A stretch of DNA of 64,000 nucleotides. Source: an uncultured Bacteroidota bacterium. Lineage in GTDB: Bacteria; Bacteroidota; Rhodothermia; Rhodothermales; Salinibacteraceae. Shown one piece after another: positions 26,009 to 36,800 of this stretch. The stretch is from the NCBI GenBank assembly GCA_913055845.1, contig CAJXKO010000004.1, positions 1 to 64,000 of the forward strand. Direction: 5' to 3'. The notes under the pieces were generated by a model that was not told where the DNA came from, ran no database searches, and was given only the letters and a program-made list of their open reading frames with translations. The translations under genes were made by a program, and so were the position numbers. How positions within the stretch are numbered: the stretch's first letter is position 1; every line of letters begins with the position of its first letter.

Positions 26009-26755
26009 ATGTCCTGGTACGAAGACTGGTTCTGGAGCGACGCCTACACGGAGGTGTACGATCACCGGGACGAGGCGGAGGCCGAGCAACTGGTCGATCT
26101 CATTGAGCAGGAAATTGCTCCCCCGTCGGGCGCCCACATCCTCGACCTCGCGTGTGGTCGGGGACGGCACGCCCGCACCCTGGCCCGACGCGGCTACCGC
26201 GTCACGGGCATCGACCTCTCTGAGCGGGCGATCGACGAGGCCCGACGGCAGGCGGCCGCCGAGGGGCTCAGTGACACGACGTCGTTTCGGGTGGGCGACA
26301 TGCGCGAACCGGTGTGCGAAACCTGTGCAGACGGGGTTGTCAACCTGTTTACGTCGTTCGGCTACTTCGAGGACGACAGCAACGACGAGCGTGTCCTCGC
26401 CGCGGTGGTCGCCGCCCTGCGCCCGGGGGGATGGTTTTTCCACGACTTCCTCAACGCCCCAGTCGTCGTGGAGTCGCTCGCCCCGTCCGAGGAAGAGGCC
26501 GCCGACGGCACCCAGATCCGCCAGGAGCGCTGGGTGGAGAACGGTCGCGTGAACAAAAAAATCACCGTTCGCCGCGACGACCATACGGAGACGTTTCAGG
26601 AAAGCGTGCGGCTCTACACACTCGACGACCTGAAGACCATGTATGCCTCGGCTGGGCTCGAGCCGGTGGCGCTGTTCGGGGACTACGACGGCAGCGCGTA
26701 CGAGCCCCACGAGAGCCCTCGCCTGCTCATCCACGCCCGCGTGCCCGACGAATAG
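26009..26755 (+). CDS. Class I SAM-dependent methyltransferase
   Basis: The 248-aa protein has a Rossmann-type methyltransferase core. Motif I is ILDLACGRGRHA (residues 44-55), the acidic end of strand 2 is VTGIDLS, then SFRVGDMREP and VNLFTSFGYFEDD. LRPGGWFFHDFL is the post-III strand. The N-terminus MSWYEDWFWSDAYTEVYDHR, with a WYE..F....Y...Y..R pattern, is shared by a group of uncharacterised bacterial methyltransferases. The target is unknown. It lies 59 bases after ispH and ahead of an M20 peptidase. Confidence 0.88.
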   Translation: MSWYEDWFWSDAYTEVYDHRDEAEAEQLVDLIEQEIAPPSGAHILDLACGRGRHARTLARRGYRVTGIDLSERAIDEARRQAAAEGLSDTTSFRVGDMREPVCETCADGVVNLFTSFGYFEDDSNDERVLAAVVAALRPGGWFFHDFLNAPVVVESLAPSEEEAADGTQIRQERWVENGRVNKKITVRRDDHTETFQESVRLYTLDDLKTMYASAGLEPVALFGDYDGSAYEPHESPRLLIHARVPDE

Positions 26756-26901
26756 GACGCAACTCGCCTGCCTGAGATGTGACTGCCGCGTTACCGACGG
26801 CGTCGGGTTGGCAAAAGCCCTCCCTTGCCCCTATTATCAAGCCGTTCCGCTGGGCAGCTCGGTTCGGCTTCGCTTTCCTTTACGCCAATTTGCTTATTCG
26901 C

Positions 26902-28275
26902 ATGGACACTGCTCTCTCCTACGCCGAGAACAACGCGGATCGGTTTGTCGGCGAGCTCAAGGAGTTGCTCCGCATCCCGTCCGTCAGCACCGACTCCGCC
27001 TACGCCAACGAGGTGCAGCGGGCCGCCGAGTGGCTGGCCGACCACTTCGATGCGATTGGAATGGCCGAGACCGACATCATCGAAACGGACGGCCACCCCA
27101 TTGTCTATGCCGAACACATGACAGACCCGGCCAAGCCGACTGTGGTGGTGTACGGCCACTACGACGTGCAGCCGCCCGATCCGCTGGAGGAATGGGACAC
27201 CGACCCCTTCGAGCCGACACAGCGGGGGGAGCGTCTGTACGCTCGGGGCGCGTGTGACGACAAGGGCCAAATGTTCATGCAGGTCAAAGCCGCCGAGTCG
27301 TACCTGTCGGCCGAAGGCGACCTGCCGGTCAACCTCAAGTATGTGATTGAGGGCGAGGAGGAGACCGGCTCAATGTCCATCGAATCGTACGTGGAAGAGC
27401 ACGGGGAGCGGCTCCACGGCGACGTCGTCCTCATTTCGGACACCGCCATGTTTTCCCCGGACACCCCCTCCATTACCTACGGCCTGCGCGGACTGGCCTA
27501 CGCCGAGATCACGCTCCGGGGCCCCAACCGTGACCTCCACTCCGGCAACTACGGCGGGGCTGTGGACAACCCGTGCAACGCCCTTAGCCGCGTCATCGCC
27601 GGACTTCACGATGAGGATCACCACATTGCCATTCCCGGCTTCTACGACGACGTGCGCGACCTGACGGAGGCCGAGCGCGAGACTTACGCCGCTCTGCCAT
27701 TCGACGAGGACGCGTGGATGGATACAATCGGCATCGACGACGTACGAACGGAAACCGGTTACACCACGCTCGAATGCCTCACGGCCCGTCCCACACTCGA
27801 TGTAAACGGCATCTGGGGCGGCTACACGGGCGAGGGAGCCAAGACAGTGCTCCCCTCCAAGGCCCACGCCAAACTCTCCATGCGACTCGTGCCCGAACAG
27901 TCGGTGCCCGATATCTACGACAAGCTGGAGGCCCACCTCGAAACCGCCGTGCCCGACACCATGGAGTTCTCGATGCGACGATTGCACGGCGGCGATCCCG
28001 TGCTCGTCGACCCCTCGATCCCTCCTATGCAGGCAGCCAAGCATGCAATGGGCGAAGTGCGCGGCACCGAGCCCGTTTTCGTGCGCAACGGGGGCACAAT
28101 TCCCGTCGTGGCCGACTTCCAGCAGCACCTAGGGCTCGATAGCGTGCTCATGGGCTTTGGCCTCGATTCCGACGCCATCCACTCGCCCAACGAATCGTTC
28201 GGCCTCGATCGGTTCCACCAAGGTATTCAGGGCATCATCCGCTTCCACGACCACTACGCGGCCATGGAGGCATAG
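26902..28275 (+). CDS. M20-family dipeptidase/metallopeptidase
   Basis: The ATG at 26902 gives 457 aa; the frame extends upstream, but there the sequence is not family-like. Metal and catalytic residues of the M20 family are in place: YGHYDVQPP (H86), ARGACDDKGQ (bridging D119), EGEEETGS (E152 base and E153 ligand), a DTAMF segment and a final AIHSPNESF histidine. The dimerisation lid lies between about residues 190 and 310, with DLHSGNYGGAVDNP at its edge. Family members hydrolyse dipeptides or amino-acyl bonds (CPG2/CNDP-like). Substrate is unknown. Confidence 0.93.
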   Translation: MDTALSYAENNADRFVGELKELLRIPSVSTDSAYANEVQRAAEWLADHFDAIGMAETDIIETDGHPIVYAEHMTDPAKPTVVVYGHYDVQPPDPLEEWDTDPFEPTQRGERLYARGACDDKGQMFMQVKAAESYLSAEGDLPVNLKYVIEGEEETGSMSIESYVEEHGERLHGDVVLISDTAMFSPDTPSITYGLRGLAYAEITLRGPNRDLHSGNYGGAVDNPCNALSRVIAGLHDEDHHIAIPGFYDDVRDLTEAERETYAALPFDEDAWMDTIGIDDVRTETGYTTLECLTARPTLDVNGIWGGYTGEGAKTVLPSKAHAKLSMRLVPEQSVPDIYDKLEAHLETAVPDTMEFSMRRLHGGDPVLVDPSIPPMQAAKHAMGEVRGTEPVFVRNGGTIPVVADFQQHLGLDSVLMGFGLDSDAIHSPNESFGLDRFHQGIQGIIRFHDHYAAMEA

Positions 28276-28345
28276 CGCCGGCCATGGGAACCTGCCCGTC
28301 TCCTCACCGATAGAGGACGCCGGATTTTCGGACGATCGATCGTTT

Positions 28346-28429
28346 GCCCGCGTGGCGGAATTGGCAGACGCGACGGATTCAAAATCCGTTTCCCGTGAGG
28401 GAGTGAGGGTTCAAGTCCCTCCGCGGGCA
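28346..28429 (+). tRNA. tRNA-Leu (anticodon CAA)
   Basis: The segment folds as a tRNA. The 5' acceptor arm GCCCGCG pairs with CGCGGGC at 28422-28428, followed by discriminator A at 28429. The D-arm region is TGGCGGAATTGGCAGACGC, the anticodon stem is ACGGA/TCCGT with loop TTCAAAA (anticodon CAA), and the long variable arm TCCC/GGGA marks a class II tRNA. The T arm is GAGGG-TTCAAGT-CCCTC. Anticodon CAA reads UUG leucine. The 3' CCA is not encoded. It lies downstream of the M20 gene and ahead of a strong terminator. Confidence 0.97.
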
Positions 28430-28448
28430 CCCCTTCACAGCACACAAT

Positions 28449-28487
28449 GCCCCTGATCGGCCCTCAACGCCGGATCAGGGGCTTTTT
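28449..28487 (+). terminator. Rho-independent terminator downstream of tRNA-Leu
   Basis: GCCCCTGATC (28449-28458) pairs perfectly over 10 bp with GATCAGGGGC (28473-28482), immediately followed by TTTTT (28483-28487). Position and structure fit the end of the tRNA transcript. Confidence 0.85.
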
Positions 28488-28611
28488 CTTTGGGATTGTT
28501 CTCCTGTGACAACCGAACCAGTCTGACCGTGAACTGCCCCCATCGACCCGGCCTTGGATTCACCGGAGCCCTTTCGGCCCTGGAAATCCTCAGGACCGTA
28601 AGTCCCCGGCG

Positions 28612-29025
28612 TTACGCCTCCACCCGTCCGCTCGGGGAAGGAGAGTCGCCCGCGAGGACGGCGCCCAGTGTGGTCCGGGGATGGCCCACCTGAAGCCCCA
28701 CCAACGCCCCCCCGATCGGTCCCACCGCAACACCCACCGCCACCGCCCCGGACATGTCCAGGAGCCCAATGGCCAGCGGCACGGCGGCCAGAAGACACAC
28801 GCCGAGGGAGGCTAAGCGGCGCGAGACCGGAAGGGTGACGAGCCGATCGTGTCCGGCCCCCACCCCGATGGCTACCCCCGCTAGAAATAGCGGGACGACC
28901 AGAACGTGCAACAGCGGCCAAGCACTGAGCTTCTCTTGCCAGATCAAGGCCCCGACCTTAATCATCCCGGCCGAGGCCATCGTCCCAAGGATGAGACCGG
29001 GGTAGTCCCGCAAATACGTTTTCAC
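28612..29025 (-). CDS. Small multi-helix membrane protein, unknown function
   Basis: A GTG at 29025 opens a 137-aa frame starting MKTYLRDYPGLILGTMASAG. It has about four hydrophobic segments (LILGTMASAGMIKVGALI, LLHVLVVPLFLAGVAIGVGA, LGVCLLAAVPLAIGLLDM and AVAVGVAVGPIGGALVGLQV) and ends PSPSGRVEA. I see no recognisable family. GC-rich third positions and the helix pattern favour a real gene, but it is an orphan between the tRNA terminator and the glucan cluster. Confidence 0.55.
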   Translation of the reverse strand: MKTYLRDYPGLILGTMASAGMIKVGALIWQEKLSAWPLLHVLVVPLFLAGVAIGVGAGHDRLVTLPVSRRLASLGVCLLAAVPLAIGLLDMSGAVAVGVAVGPIGGALVGLQVGHPRTTLGAVLAGDSPSPSGRVEA

Positions 29026-29235
29026 AGTAGCGGTCTGTTGGTGGCTCTTGGGGAAGGCGTAAGAATACCCTGCAGGGGTCTATCGGCCCTTCTTTTTCGG
29101 AGTTCCTAACGGTCTCGTCCTCTTCCCTGCGTACGGGCTCTTTTCTATGACTTTTTGCTCAGGTCCGCAGCGTTGGGGTGCAAACCGAGGTCCTTTAGAG
29201 CGACAAGGCGCTCCCGGCCCGCGGCTTGAAAGCCA

Positions 29236-31437
29236 TCACTGGTCCCCATTTTCCCGCTCTGCTCGGAGGGCAAGTAGCCGGTGGGGACGAAGCGTAAAGA
29301 GACTTCCGGGCTCCAGTGGATTCGTGTCGTCTAGAAAATCGGCCAGTTCCGGCACTACGTGCCAGGCCGCACAGCTCACATCCTGTAACTCGTTTGTCCG
29401 AGTGGGAAGCTCAAACTCGACGGGGCTGTCTCCCTGATTCATGAGCACGAGGAACGAGTCATCCGGGCGCGGGCGGCCCTTGGCATCGGGCGCCAGGTCC
29501 ATTCCTCGCAGCAGATACCCAAAAGCGCGCAGGTCCTCGTCGTGCCAGTCGTCGTGGGTCATCTCACGGCCGTCAGGGTGCCACCAGAGCACGTCCCCTG
29601 CACCCTCTTCCTGGTCGGTCGGATCCAGAAAGTGGCGACGTCGAAAGCTGGGATGCTCCTTGCGGAACTTGGTGAGTCGCTGTACAAACTCTAGGAACTG
29701 TTGCTCCCGCTCGTTGAGATCCCAGTCGTACCAGGTCACCTCGTTGTCCTGGCAGTACGGGTTGTTGTTGCCGTGACGCGTATGCGAAAGCTCATCGCCG
29801 CCCAGAATCATAGGAACACCCTGCGAAAGCAGAAGGGTGGCCATAAAACTTCGCTTGCGACGCTCTCGGCGTTCAATGACCTGCGGATCCTCCGTCGGCC
29901 CCTCCACGCCACAATTCGTGGAGTAGTTGTGATCGTGACCGTCCTCGTTGCCTTCCTTGTTCTCCTCATTGTGCTTCTTTTCGTAGCTCACGAGATCCTC
30001 CAAGGTAAAGCCGTCGTGGGCCGTCACGAAATTTATGGACGCAAACGGACGGCGGCCCGAGCGTTCGTACAAGTCGCTGGAGCCAGTGACCCGCGTGGCC
30101 ACCTCGCCATTAAGGCCGCGGTCGCCCCGCCAAAAGCGTCGGATGGCATCGCGGTAGCGCCCATTCCATTCGGCCCACTGCCAAGGAAATGAGCCGACCT
30201 GGTAGCCTCCCGGCCCCACGTCCCAGGGCTCCGCGATGAGTTTCACCTGACTGAGCACAGGGTCCTGCTGCACCACCTTGAAGAACGACCCGAGCATATT
30301 CACGTCGTAGAGTTCGCGGGCCAGGGCCGAGGCGAGATCAAATCGGAAGCCGTCGACATGCATCTCCGTTACCCAGTACCGCAGGCTGTCCATGATCATC
30401 TGTAGGACGTACGAATCGCCAGGATCCAGCGTGTTGCCGGTCCCCGTGTAGTCCATATAGTATCGTTCGTCGTCGGGGTTGAGCTTGTAGTAGGTGCGGT
30501 TGTCCACCCCCCGCCACGAGAGTGTAGGCCCCAGGTGACTGCCTTCACAGGTGTGGTTGTACACCACGTCGATGATGACCTCCAGGCCAGCATTGTGGAG
30601 GGCCCGTACCATCATCTTGAAATCGCGCACCGCACTCTGTGGGCCATTCGCAGCGTACTCCGGCTCCGGGGCAAAGTAAGAGAGCGAGTTGTACCCCCAG
30701 TAGTTGCGGAGTCCCTTCTGCAGTAGCCCCCGACGGTGCAACTTGGCGTGAACTGGAAGCAATTGCACCGTGGTTACTCCAAGGTTCTTCAGGTGGTCGA
30801 TCACCGGTTCGGAGGCAAGCCCAAGGTACGTGCCCCGTTGCGGTTCAGGAACATCCGGGTGCTGCTTGGTCATCCCCTTCACGTGCGTCTCGTAGATGAG
30901 GGTGTCCTCCCACGGAATTTCCGGCGACTGATCGTTGCCCCAGGCGAAGGTCTCCTCCACCACGGCCCCCAAGGGCGCGTAGGGTGCGCTGTCCCGAGAG
31001 TCGAAGGTCATGTGCTTTTCCCCGTCGGCGTCCACGTCGTAGCCGAAGAGGCTATCGTCCCAGCGCAAGGGACGGCCAATGGCCTTGGCGTAGGGGTCAA
31101 GAAGCACTTTATTGGGGTTAAACCGGTGCCCGTTGGCCGGGTCGTACGGACCGTACACGCGGTAGCCGTAAAGCTGACCGGGCCGCAGGTTGACCACGTA
31201 GCCGTGCCAGATGGGCCCGGTGTGCTCGGGAAGTTCAAACGTGACGGCCGGCGAGCGGTCGTCCGCGTCGTCGAACAACAGCAGCTCCACCCGCTCGGCG
31301 TGGGCGCTGTGTAACGCAAAGTTCACCCCGATGCCGTCCCACGTAGCACCCCGTGGGTAAGGCTTGCCCGGCCGGATGTGTAGCCGATTTTGTACCTGCG
31401 AAGCAGTGCCGGACCCTGGAGAATCGGACGCATCCAT
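29236..31437 (-). CDS. glgX: Glycogen debranching enzyme GlgX (isoamylase-type, GH13)
   Basis: GlgX cuts alpha-1,6 branches of glycogen or limit dextrin. The 733-aa protein has an N-terminal CBM48-like domain ([20 protein letters not shown]), then the GH13 barrel. VVYNHTCEG and [11 protein letters not shown] give nucleophile D367; [12 protein letters not shown] gives acid E403; [19 protein letters not shown] provides the transition-state Asp. [17 protein letters not shown] is diagnostic of isoamylase/GlgX. It is divergent from glgE over 252 bases that contain a long inverted repeat (31608-31634). Together with TreS-Mak, GlgE and GlgB it completes polymer build-up and release. Confidence 0.96.
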   Translation of the reverse strand: MDASDSPGSGTASQVQNRLHIRPGKPYPRGATWDGIGVNFALHSAHAERVELLLFDDADDRSPAVTFELPEHTGPIWHGYVVNLRPGQLYGYRVYGPYDPANGHRFNPNKVLLDPYAKAIGRPLRWDDSLFGYDVDADGEKHMTFDSRDSAPYAPLGAVVEETFAWGNDQSPEIPWEDTLIYETHVKGMTKQHPDVPEPQRGTYLGLASEPVIDHLKNLGVTTVQLLPVHAKLHRRGLLQKGLRNYWGYNSLSYFAPEPEYAANGPQSAVRDFKMMVRALHNAGLEVIIDVVYNHTCEGSHLGPTLSWRGVDNRTYYKLNPDDERYYMDYTGTGNTLDPGDSYVLQMIMDSLRYWVTEMHVDGFRFDLASALARELYDVNMLGSFFKVVQQDPVLSQVKLIAEPWDVGPGGYQVGSFPWQWAEWNGRYRDAIRRFWRGDRGLNGEVATRVTGSSDLYERSGRRPFASINFVTAHDGFTLEDLVSYEKKHNEENKEGNEDGHDHNYSTNCGVEGPTEDPQVIERRERRKRSFMATLLLSQGVPMILGGDELSHTRHGNNNPYCQDNEVTWYDWDLNEREQQFLEFVQRLTKFRKEHPSFRRRHFLDPTDQEEGAGDVLWWHPDGREMTHDDWHDEDLRAFGYLLRGMDLAPDAKGRPRPDDSFLVLMNQGDSPVEFELPTRTNELQDVSCAAWHVVPELADFLDDTNPLEPGSLFTLRPHRLLALRAERENGDQ

Positions 31438-31607
31438 AAACAGAAGGCCAAGGGGAAAGCTCGAAGAACAACGAAAACGCAGGCTGCATTCCTCCCAGGA
31501 TGTTCAGGCAAGAATCAGACCGCAAATCGGGCCATGAAATGAGCCCGCCGCGACACGGTTGCATTGGGATTTCTGTCCCGTAGTGCGTAGCGTGTACTAC
31601 ATACCCT

Positions 31608-31634
31608 CGTGTTCATGGCCTGGTACTGAACACG
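31608..31634. promoter_or_regulatory. Long inverted repeat in the glgX/glgE divergent gap (candidate operator)
   Basis: CGTGTTCA (31608-31615) and TGAACACG (31627-31634) are perfect 8-bp arms with an 11-base spacer, about two helical turns centre to centre. There is no T-tract, and the site lies between two divergent genes of the same pathway, which favours a regulator site over a terminator. Confidence 0.5.
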
Positions 31635-31689
31635 GGAATTCGTCCCGCGTCCTGCGGTTTTCTTCGCTCGCCAATCTTTTTCCGCCCGC

Positions 31690-33732
31690 ATGTCCCCCGA
31701 CGCCTCTCCATCCCAGTCATCTCCCCCCGCATCAGGCACAATCCCAAAGTCGTGGTCCCGCGTCGTTATTACTGACGTATCCCCCACCGTTGATGGGGGC
31801 GAGTGGCCCATCAAGCGGGCCGTAGGCGAACGCGTAGAGGCGAGTGCTAGCATCATCGTGGATAGCCACGAGGTACTGGCTGCGGAGCTCATCTACCGCC
31901 ACGAGGACGGCGATACGGAGCACGTGACGCGGATGTCCCCCGGCGAAAACGACGAATACCACGGAGGCTTCAAGGTGTCGGAGGCGGGGCGTTACCTGTA
32001 CCGCGTGCGGGCTTGGATCAACCGGTTCGCCACGTGGCAGGATCAATTCCGGCGGCGAGTGAAGGGGGGTGAGTCGCAGGCCGAGATCGATAGTGAACTC
32101 AAGGTGGGCGTGTCGCTGCTCGAAGCTGCCGCCGAGAACGCTCCTGCCGACGACCGCGACCTGCTGACGGCCCACATCGAGGCCTTCCAGACTGGCAACG
32201 AGCAAGCCGCTCTTGGGGACGAAATCGCGGAGCTGGTGCGCCGCCACGCTCCCCACGAGCAACAGACGACGAGCAAGACCTACGAGGTGCTGGTGGACCC
32301 GAAGCGGGCCCGCAGTGGCGCATGGTACGAATTTTTCCCGCGCTCGGCCCGCGATGACGGCGAGCACGCCACGCTCGACGACGCCGCCGAGCGGCTCCCG
32401 CGCATCCAGGAGATGGGCTTCGACATCGTATACCTTCCCCCGGTCCATCCCATTGGCGAAACCAACCGGAAGGGGCCAGACGACGCCCCGGAGGCCGGCC
32501 CGGACGATCCGGGTAGCCCGTGGGCCATTGGCGGATGGCTGGAGGACGGGTCGAAGGGCGGGCACAAGAGCGTCCATCCCAAGCTGGGCGGCATCGAAGC
32601 GTTCGACCGCTTCGTGGATCAGGCCCACGAACTGGGCCTCGACGTGGCCATCGATATCGCATTTCAGTGCTCCCCCGATCATCCTTATGTCGAGGAGCAC
32701 CCGGAGTGGTTCTACCACCGCCCCGACGGCTCCATCCGCTACGCCGAAAATCCACCAAAGAAGTACCAGGACGTCCACCCCATTAACTTCGAGACCGAAG
32801 CGTGGCCTGCGCTCTGGCAGGAGCTCAAGAGTGTGTTTGAGTACTGGATCGACCATGGCGTGACCACCTTCCGCGTCGACAACCCGCACACCAAGCCGTT
32901 TGCCTTCTGGCAGTGGTGCCTGCGCGAACTGCGCGAAGAGACGCCCGAACTTATTGTCCTCTCAGAGGCCTTCACGCGACCGAAGATCATGCACCACCTC
33001 GCCAAGATCGGCTTCAACAACTCGTATACCTACTTTACGTGGCGCAATACCCCCGAAGAGCTCCGGGAATACGCCGACGAGCTGTTTCGCACCGACGCCG
33101 TAGAGTACTTTCGGCCCAACTTTTGGCCCAACACGCCGGACATCCTGCACGATGAATTGGTACATGGGGGTCGTCCCGCCCACAAAAGCCGGTTCGTGCT
33201 CGCGGCCACCCTGTCGAGCACATACGGCGTGTACGGACCGCCCTTCGAGCACGTCGACAACCGACAGCGGGACACCAAGGAGGAGTACGCCCACAACGAG
33301 AAGTACGAAATCCGGACCTGGGACTGGAACGACCCCACCTCCCTCCAGCCCTTCATGACCCGCGTAAACCGCATCCGGAAAGAGAACCCTGCCCTCCAGC
33401 AAATGCGGTCGATTCAGTTCCTTGACACCAAGCACCCGGACCTACTGGCCTACAGCAAGTCTACCCCAGACAACTTGATCGTGGTGGTGGTGACCCTGGA
33501 CCCGCACAACGCCTGTGAGGGACAGCTCGTGCTGCCGCCCCACGACTACGGCCTCCCCCCCGACGAGGGCTTCGGGGTCCACGATCTGCTGAACGACGCC
33601 CGGTACACCTGGCGCGGCTCCCACCACTACCTGAAACTCACTCCGGATACACCCGCACACATTTTCCGAATCGACCCGTCGGGAACCCACGAACACACCC
33701 ACGCGGCCTACGACCGTCTCGTTCACGCCTGA
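31690..33732 (+). CDS. glgE: Alpha-1,4-glucan:maltose-1-phosphate maltosyltransferase GlgE
   Basis: GlgE (GH13_3) transfers maltosyl from maltose 1-phosphate to the non-reducing end of alpha-1,4-glucan. The 680-aa protein starts with a divergent N-terminal domain (about residues 1-190) and then shows SGAWYEFFPRSARDD. PPVHPIGETNRKG and GSPWAIGGWLEDG are GlgE-specific. The nucleophile is D397 in FRVDNPHTKPF and the acid/base is E426 in LSEAFTRP, the same 29-residue spacing as in actinobacterial GlgE. ATLSSTYGVYGPPFE matches the family's late motif. It is followed 98 bases later by treS-mak, which makes its substrate. No glgA or glgC lies beside it. Confidence 0.97.
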   Translation: MSPDASPSQSSPPASGTIPKSWSRVVITDVSPTVDGGEWPIKRAVGERVEASASIIVDSHEVLAAELIYRHEDGDTEHVTRMSPGENDEYHGGFKVSEAGRYLYRVRAWINRFATWQDQFRRRVKGGESQAEIDSELKVGVSLLEAAAENAPADDRDLLTAHIEAFQTGNEQAALGDEIAELVRRHAPHEQQTTSKTYEVLVDPKRARSGAWYEFFPRSARDDGEHATLDDAAERLPRIQEMGFDIVYLPPVHPIGETNRKGPDDAPEAGPDDPGSPWAIGGWLEDGSKGGHKSVHPKLGGIEAFDRFVDQAHELGLDVAIDIAFQCSPDHPYVEEHPEWFYHRPDGSIRYAENPPKKYQDVHPINFETEAWPALWQELKSVFEYWIDHGVTTFRVDNPHTKPFAFWQWCLRELREETPELIVLSEAFTRPKIMHHLAKIGFNNSYTYFTWRNTPEELREYADELFRTDAVEYFRPNFWPNTPDILHDELVHGGRPAHKSRFVLAATLSSTYGVYGPPFEHVDNRQRDTKEEYAHNEKYEIRTWDWNDPTSLQPFMTRVNRIRKENPALQQMRSIQFLDTKHPDLLAYSKSTPDNLIVVVVTLDPHNACEGQLVLPPHDYGLPPDEGFGVHDLLNDARYTWRGSHHYLKLTPDTPAHIFRIDPSGTHEHTHAAYDRLVHA

Positions 33733-33744
33733 CCGTATTGGCGC

Positions 33745-33772
33745 GTTAGAACGTCGACCGTCAGAACGTTCC
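33745..33772 (+). repeat. Degenerate heptamer-type repeat between glgE and treS-mak
   Basis: GTTAGAAC, GTCGACC, GTCAGAAC and GTTCC follow each other in a 7-8 base rhythm. The tract contains the palindrome GAACGTTC (33764-33771). A further related piece, CTAACGTTCG, lies near 33794-33803. The pattern resembles the tracts at 56654-56700 and 59171-59191. Confidence 0.45.
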
Positions 33773-33830
33773 GCGCCCCTTCCCTCCAACGTGCTAACGT
33801 TCGACGCCCCCCGTTCTACCGCCCTGTTGT

Positions 33831-36800
33831 ATGTCCGACGACTTCCTTAGCGACCCGCGCTGGTACAAAGACGCTGTCATCTACGAGCTGCACGTCCGCA
33901 GCTTCTACGACTCGAACGACGACGGCTACGGAGACTTTCAGGGCCTCCACGAAAAGCTCCCCTACCTTGAATCGCTGGGCGTGAACACCCTCTGGCTCCT
34001 CCCCTTTCTGGAGAGCCCACTGAAGGACGACGGCTACGACACAGCCGACTACTTCAAGGTCCTGCCTATCCACGGCGACCTCGACGACTTCCAGGCGTTT
34101 CTCGACGCGGCCCACTCTCGGGGCATGCGGGTCATCACGGAGCTGGTCCTCAACCACACCTCCGATCAGCACCCGTGGTTTCAGGAAGCGCGCGACCCGG
34201 CCTCCGACAAACACGACTGGTACGTGTGGAGCGAGACGGATGAGAAGTACGAGGACGTCCGCGTCATTTTCACAGACACGGAAGACTCGAACTGGACTTG
34301 GGACCGCAAGGCGCAGAAGTACTACTGGCACCGGTTCTTTAGCCACCAGCCGGACCTGAACTTCGACAATCCCGAGGTCCGGGAGAAAATGAAGGAAGTC
34401 ATGTTCTTCTGGCTCGACATGGGCGTGGATGGCCTCCGGCTCGACGCGGTCCCCTACCTCTTCGAACGTGAGGGAACCAACAGCGAGAACCTACCCGAAA
34501 CGATTGCCTACGTCAAGGAGCTGCGGGCCGCCGTCGAGGAGCGGTATGGCCCCGGCAAGGTTCTCCTGGCCGAGGCAAACCAGTGGCCTGAGGACACGCT
34601 CCCCTACTTTGGGGAAGACGCGGAGGGCAACAGCACCGGCGTGCAGATGGCCTTTAACTTCCCCATCATGCCCCGGCTCTACATGGCACTGCGGCGCGAG
34701 AACCGCCGGCCCGTTGTCGAGATGCTCGACCTTACCGGCGGCATCCCCGACGATGCCCAGTGGGCACTCTTCCTCCGCAACCACGACGAGCTCACCCTCG
34801 AGATGGTGACCGACGAGGAGCGGGACTACATGTACCACGAATACGCCGCTGACGATCGGTTCCGCATCAACGTGGGGATTCGGCGTCGGCTCACCCCCCT
34901 TCTCGGGGGCGAGCGCCGCCGAATCGAACTCATGACGGCCCTGCTGTTTAGCCTCAAAGGCAGCCCGGTCCTCTACTACGGCGACGAGATCGGGATGGGG
35001 GACGACCCGTTCCTCGGGGATCGCAACGGAGTGCGCACCCCCATGCAGTGGAGCCCGGATAAGAACGGCGGCTTTTCGCGGGCGCCCCACCACAAGCTGT
35101 TCATGCCCCCGATTAACCGTGGCAAATACAGCTACGAGTTCGTGAACGTCGAGGACGCCGAGCAGGACCCCCACTCGCTTCTCCACTTCATGCGCCGGCT
35201 CATCGCCCTCCGGCAGCAGCACAAGAAAATCTTTGGCCGAGGCTCGTTCGAACTACTGCCCCTCGAGAACGCAGCAATCTTCGCCTTTCTACGGGAGCAC
35301 GAGGGCGAACAGATTCTCGTCGTAGCCAATCTTTCCCGCTTCTCCCAGTCGGCACATCTGCCGGCCCGGGGCGACCTGGAAGGCATGGCCCCGGTCGAGC
35401 TGTTCAGCCAGTCCGCGTTCCCTCCTATTGGCGACGACGATTACCACCTCACCGTTGGTCCCCATCATTTTTACTGGTTTAAGCTCGTGCCCGAAGAAGA
35501 CGTACAACGCGACCACTCTCGCCAAAGCGGCCTCCAGCCTGTCGAGGTGGAGGCAAACGGCCGGACCCGCCCCGTCCTCCCGGTGGCCGAAGGCCTGCAG
35601 AATCTCCTCGTGCCCACCATGGCACAGCGCCGCGGCCCTGAACAGCTGGAGTCGCTCCTGCCCGAGTTCATCAAGAAGCAGCGGTGGTTCGGGGCCAAGG
35701 GCGAGGTCATCGAGTCGGTAAGCATTGAGGACGCAGTGCGCCTGCAGTCCGACCCGGCCATTTACCTCTCGGTTCTAGAGGTAGAATTGGAGACGGATAC
35801 GTCGTTTTACACGCTGCCCCTCATGGCAGCCCCCGAGGCGGATGCGGCGTCCGTGCTGGAGGAACGCCCCGACGCAACCGTGGCCTGGCTGGAGGTGGAC
35901 GACACTGGAGAGCGACGCCTTGTGTACGACGCCACGGTCGACCCTGCGTTCTGGTCCACCCTGTTCCGGTGGTGGAAACAGGGGAGCCGTGGCCGCTCGC
36001 TGAAGGGCGTGTACACGGCCGAGCCTTCCCAAGCAGCCACGAACGACGAGCCGACTAACATCGAACTGCTTACGGGCGAACAGAGCAATACCTCAGCCCT
36101 AATTAACGGCGACTATTTCGCTAAACTGTACCGGCGTCTTGAAGAAGGGCCCAACCCCGAAAAAGAACTGCTCGAACATCTCACTGGGGTCGGCTTCAAG
36201 TTTTCCCCTCGGTTGCACGGCACCATCCACTTCCAGCGCCAATACCGCCAGTATACGCTCGGCGTCTTCCAGGAAGCCCTCTCGGTCGACACCGACGCGT
36301 GGACCTACGCCCTGGACTCCACCATGCACTTCCTGGATCGGGTCCAGAACTCGCCTTTTCCCCGCGAGCAAGCCCAATCCTCTAGCCTTCCGGACGTGCT
36401 CGACGACTGGACCGTGGACCGATCGGGAGCCGAGACGGTGCCGGTATGGCTGGAGGAGGTGGCCCCGGAAATGGTCTCCTTTGCGCGGACGTTGGGCGTG
36501 CGGACCGCCGAGATGCACCGGGCCCTCTTCCGGGCGGAGGCGGAGGACCTGCACCCGATTGACGCCCCGCCCGATGCTGGAGCGGAATTGCGAGACCGTC
36601 TCCGCAGCGAAATGGCCGACACACGGGCCCTCCTCGATCGGCAGTCCCCCCTCGGGGCCCGGGAGACGCTGCCCCCCGAAGCAGCCTGGGACAAGGCCGA
36701 CGAGCTCCTTTCCTCCCTCGGCTCCGTATCCGGTCAGCACAAGCGTATTCGCATCCACGGCGATTACCACCTTGGCCAACTTCTCCGCGCGGAAGGCGAT

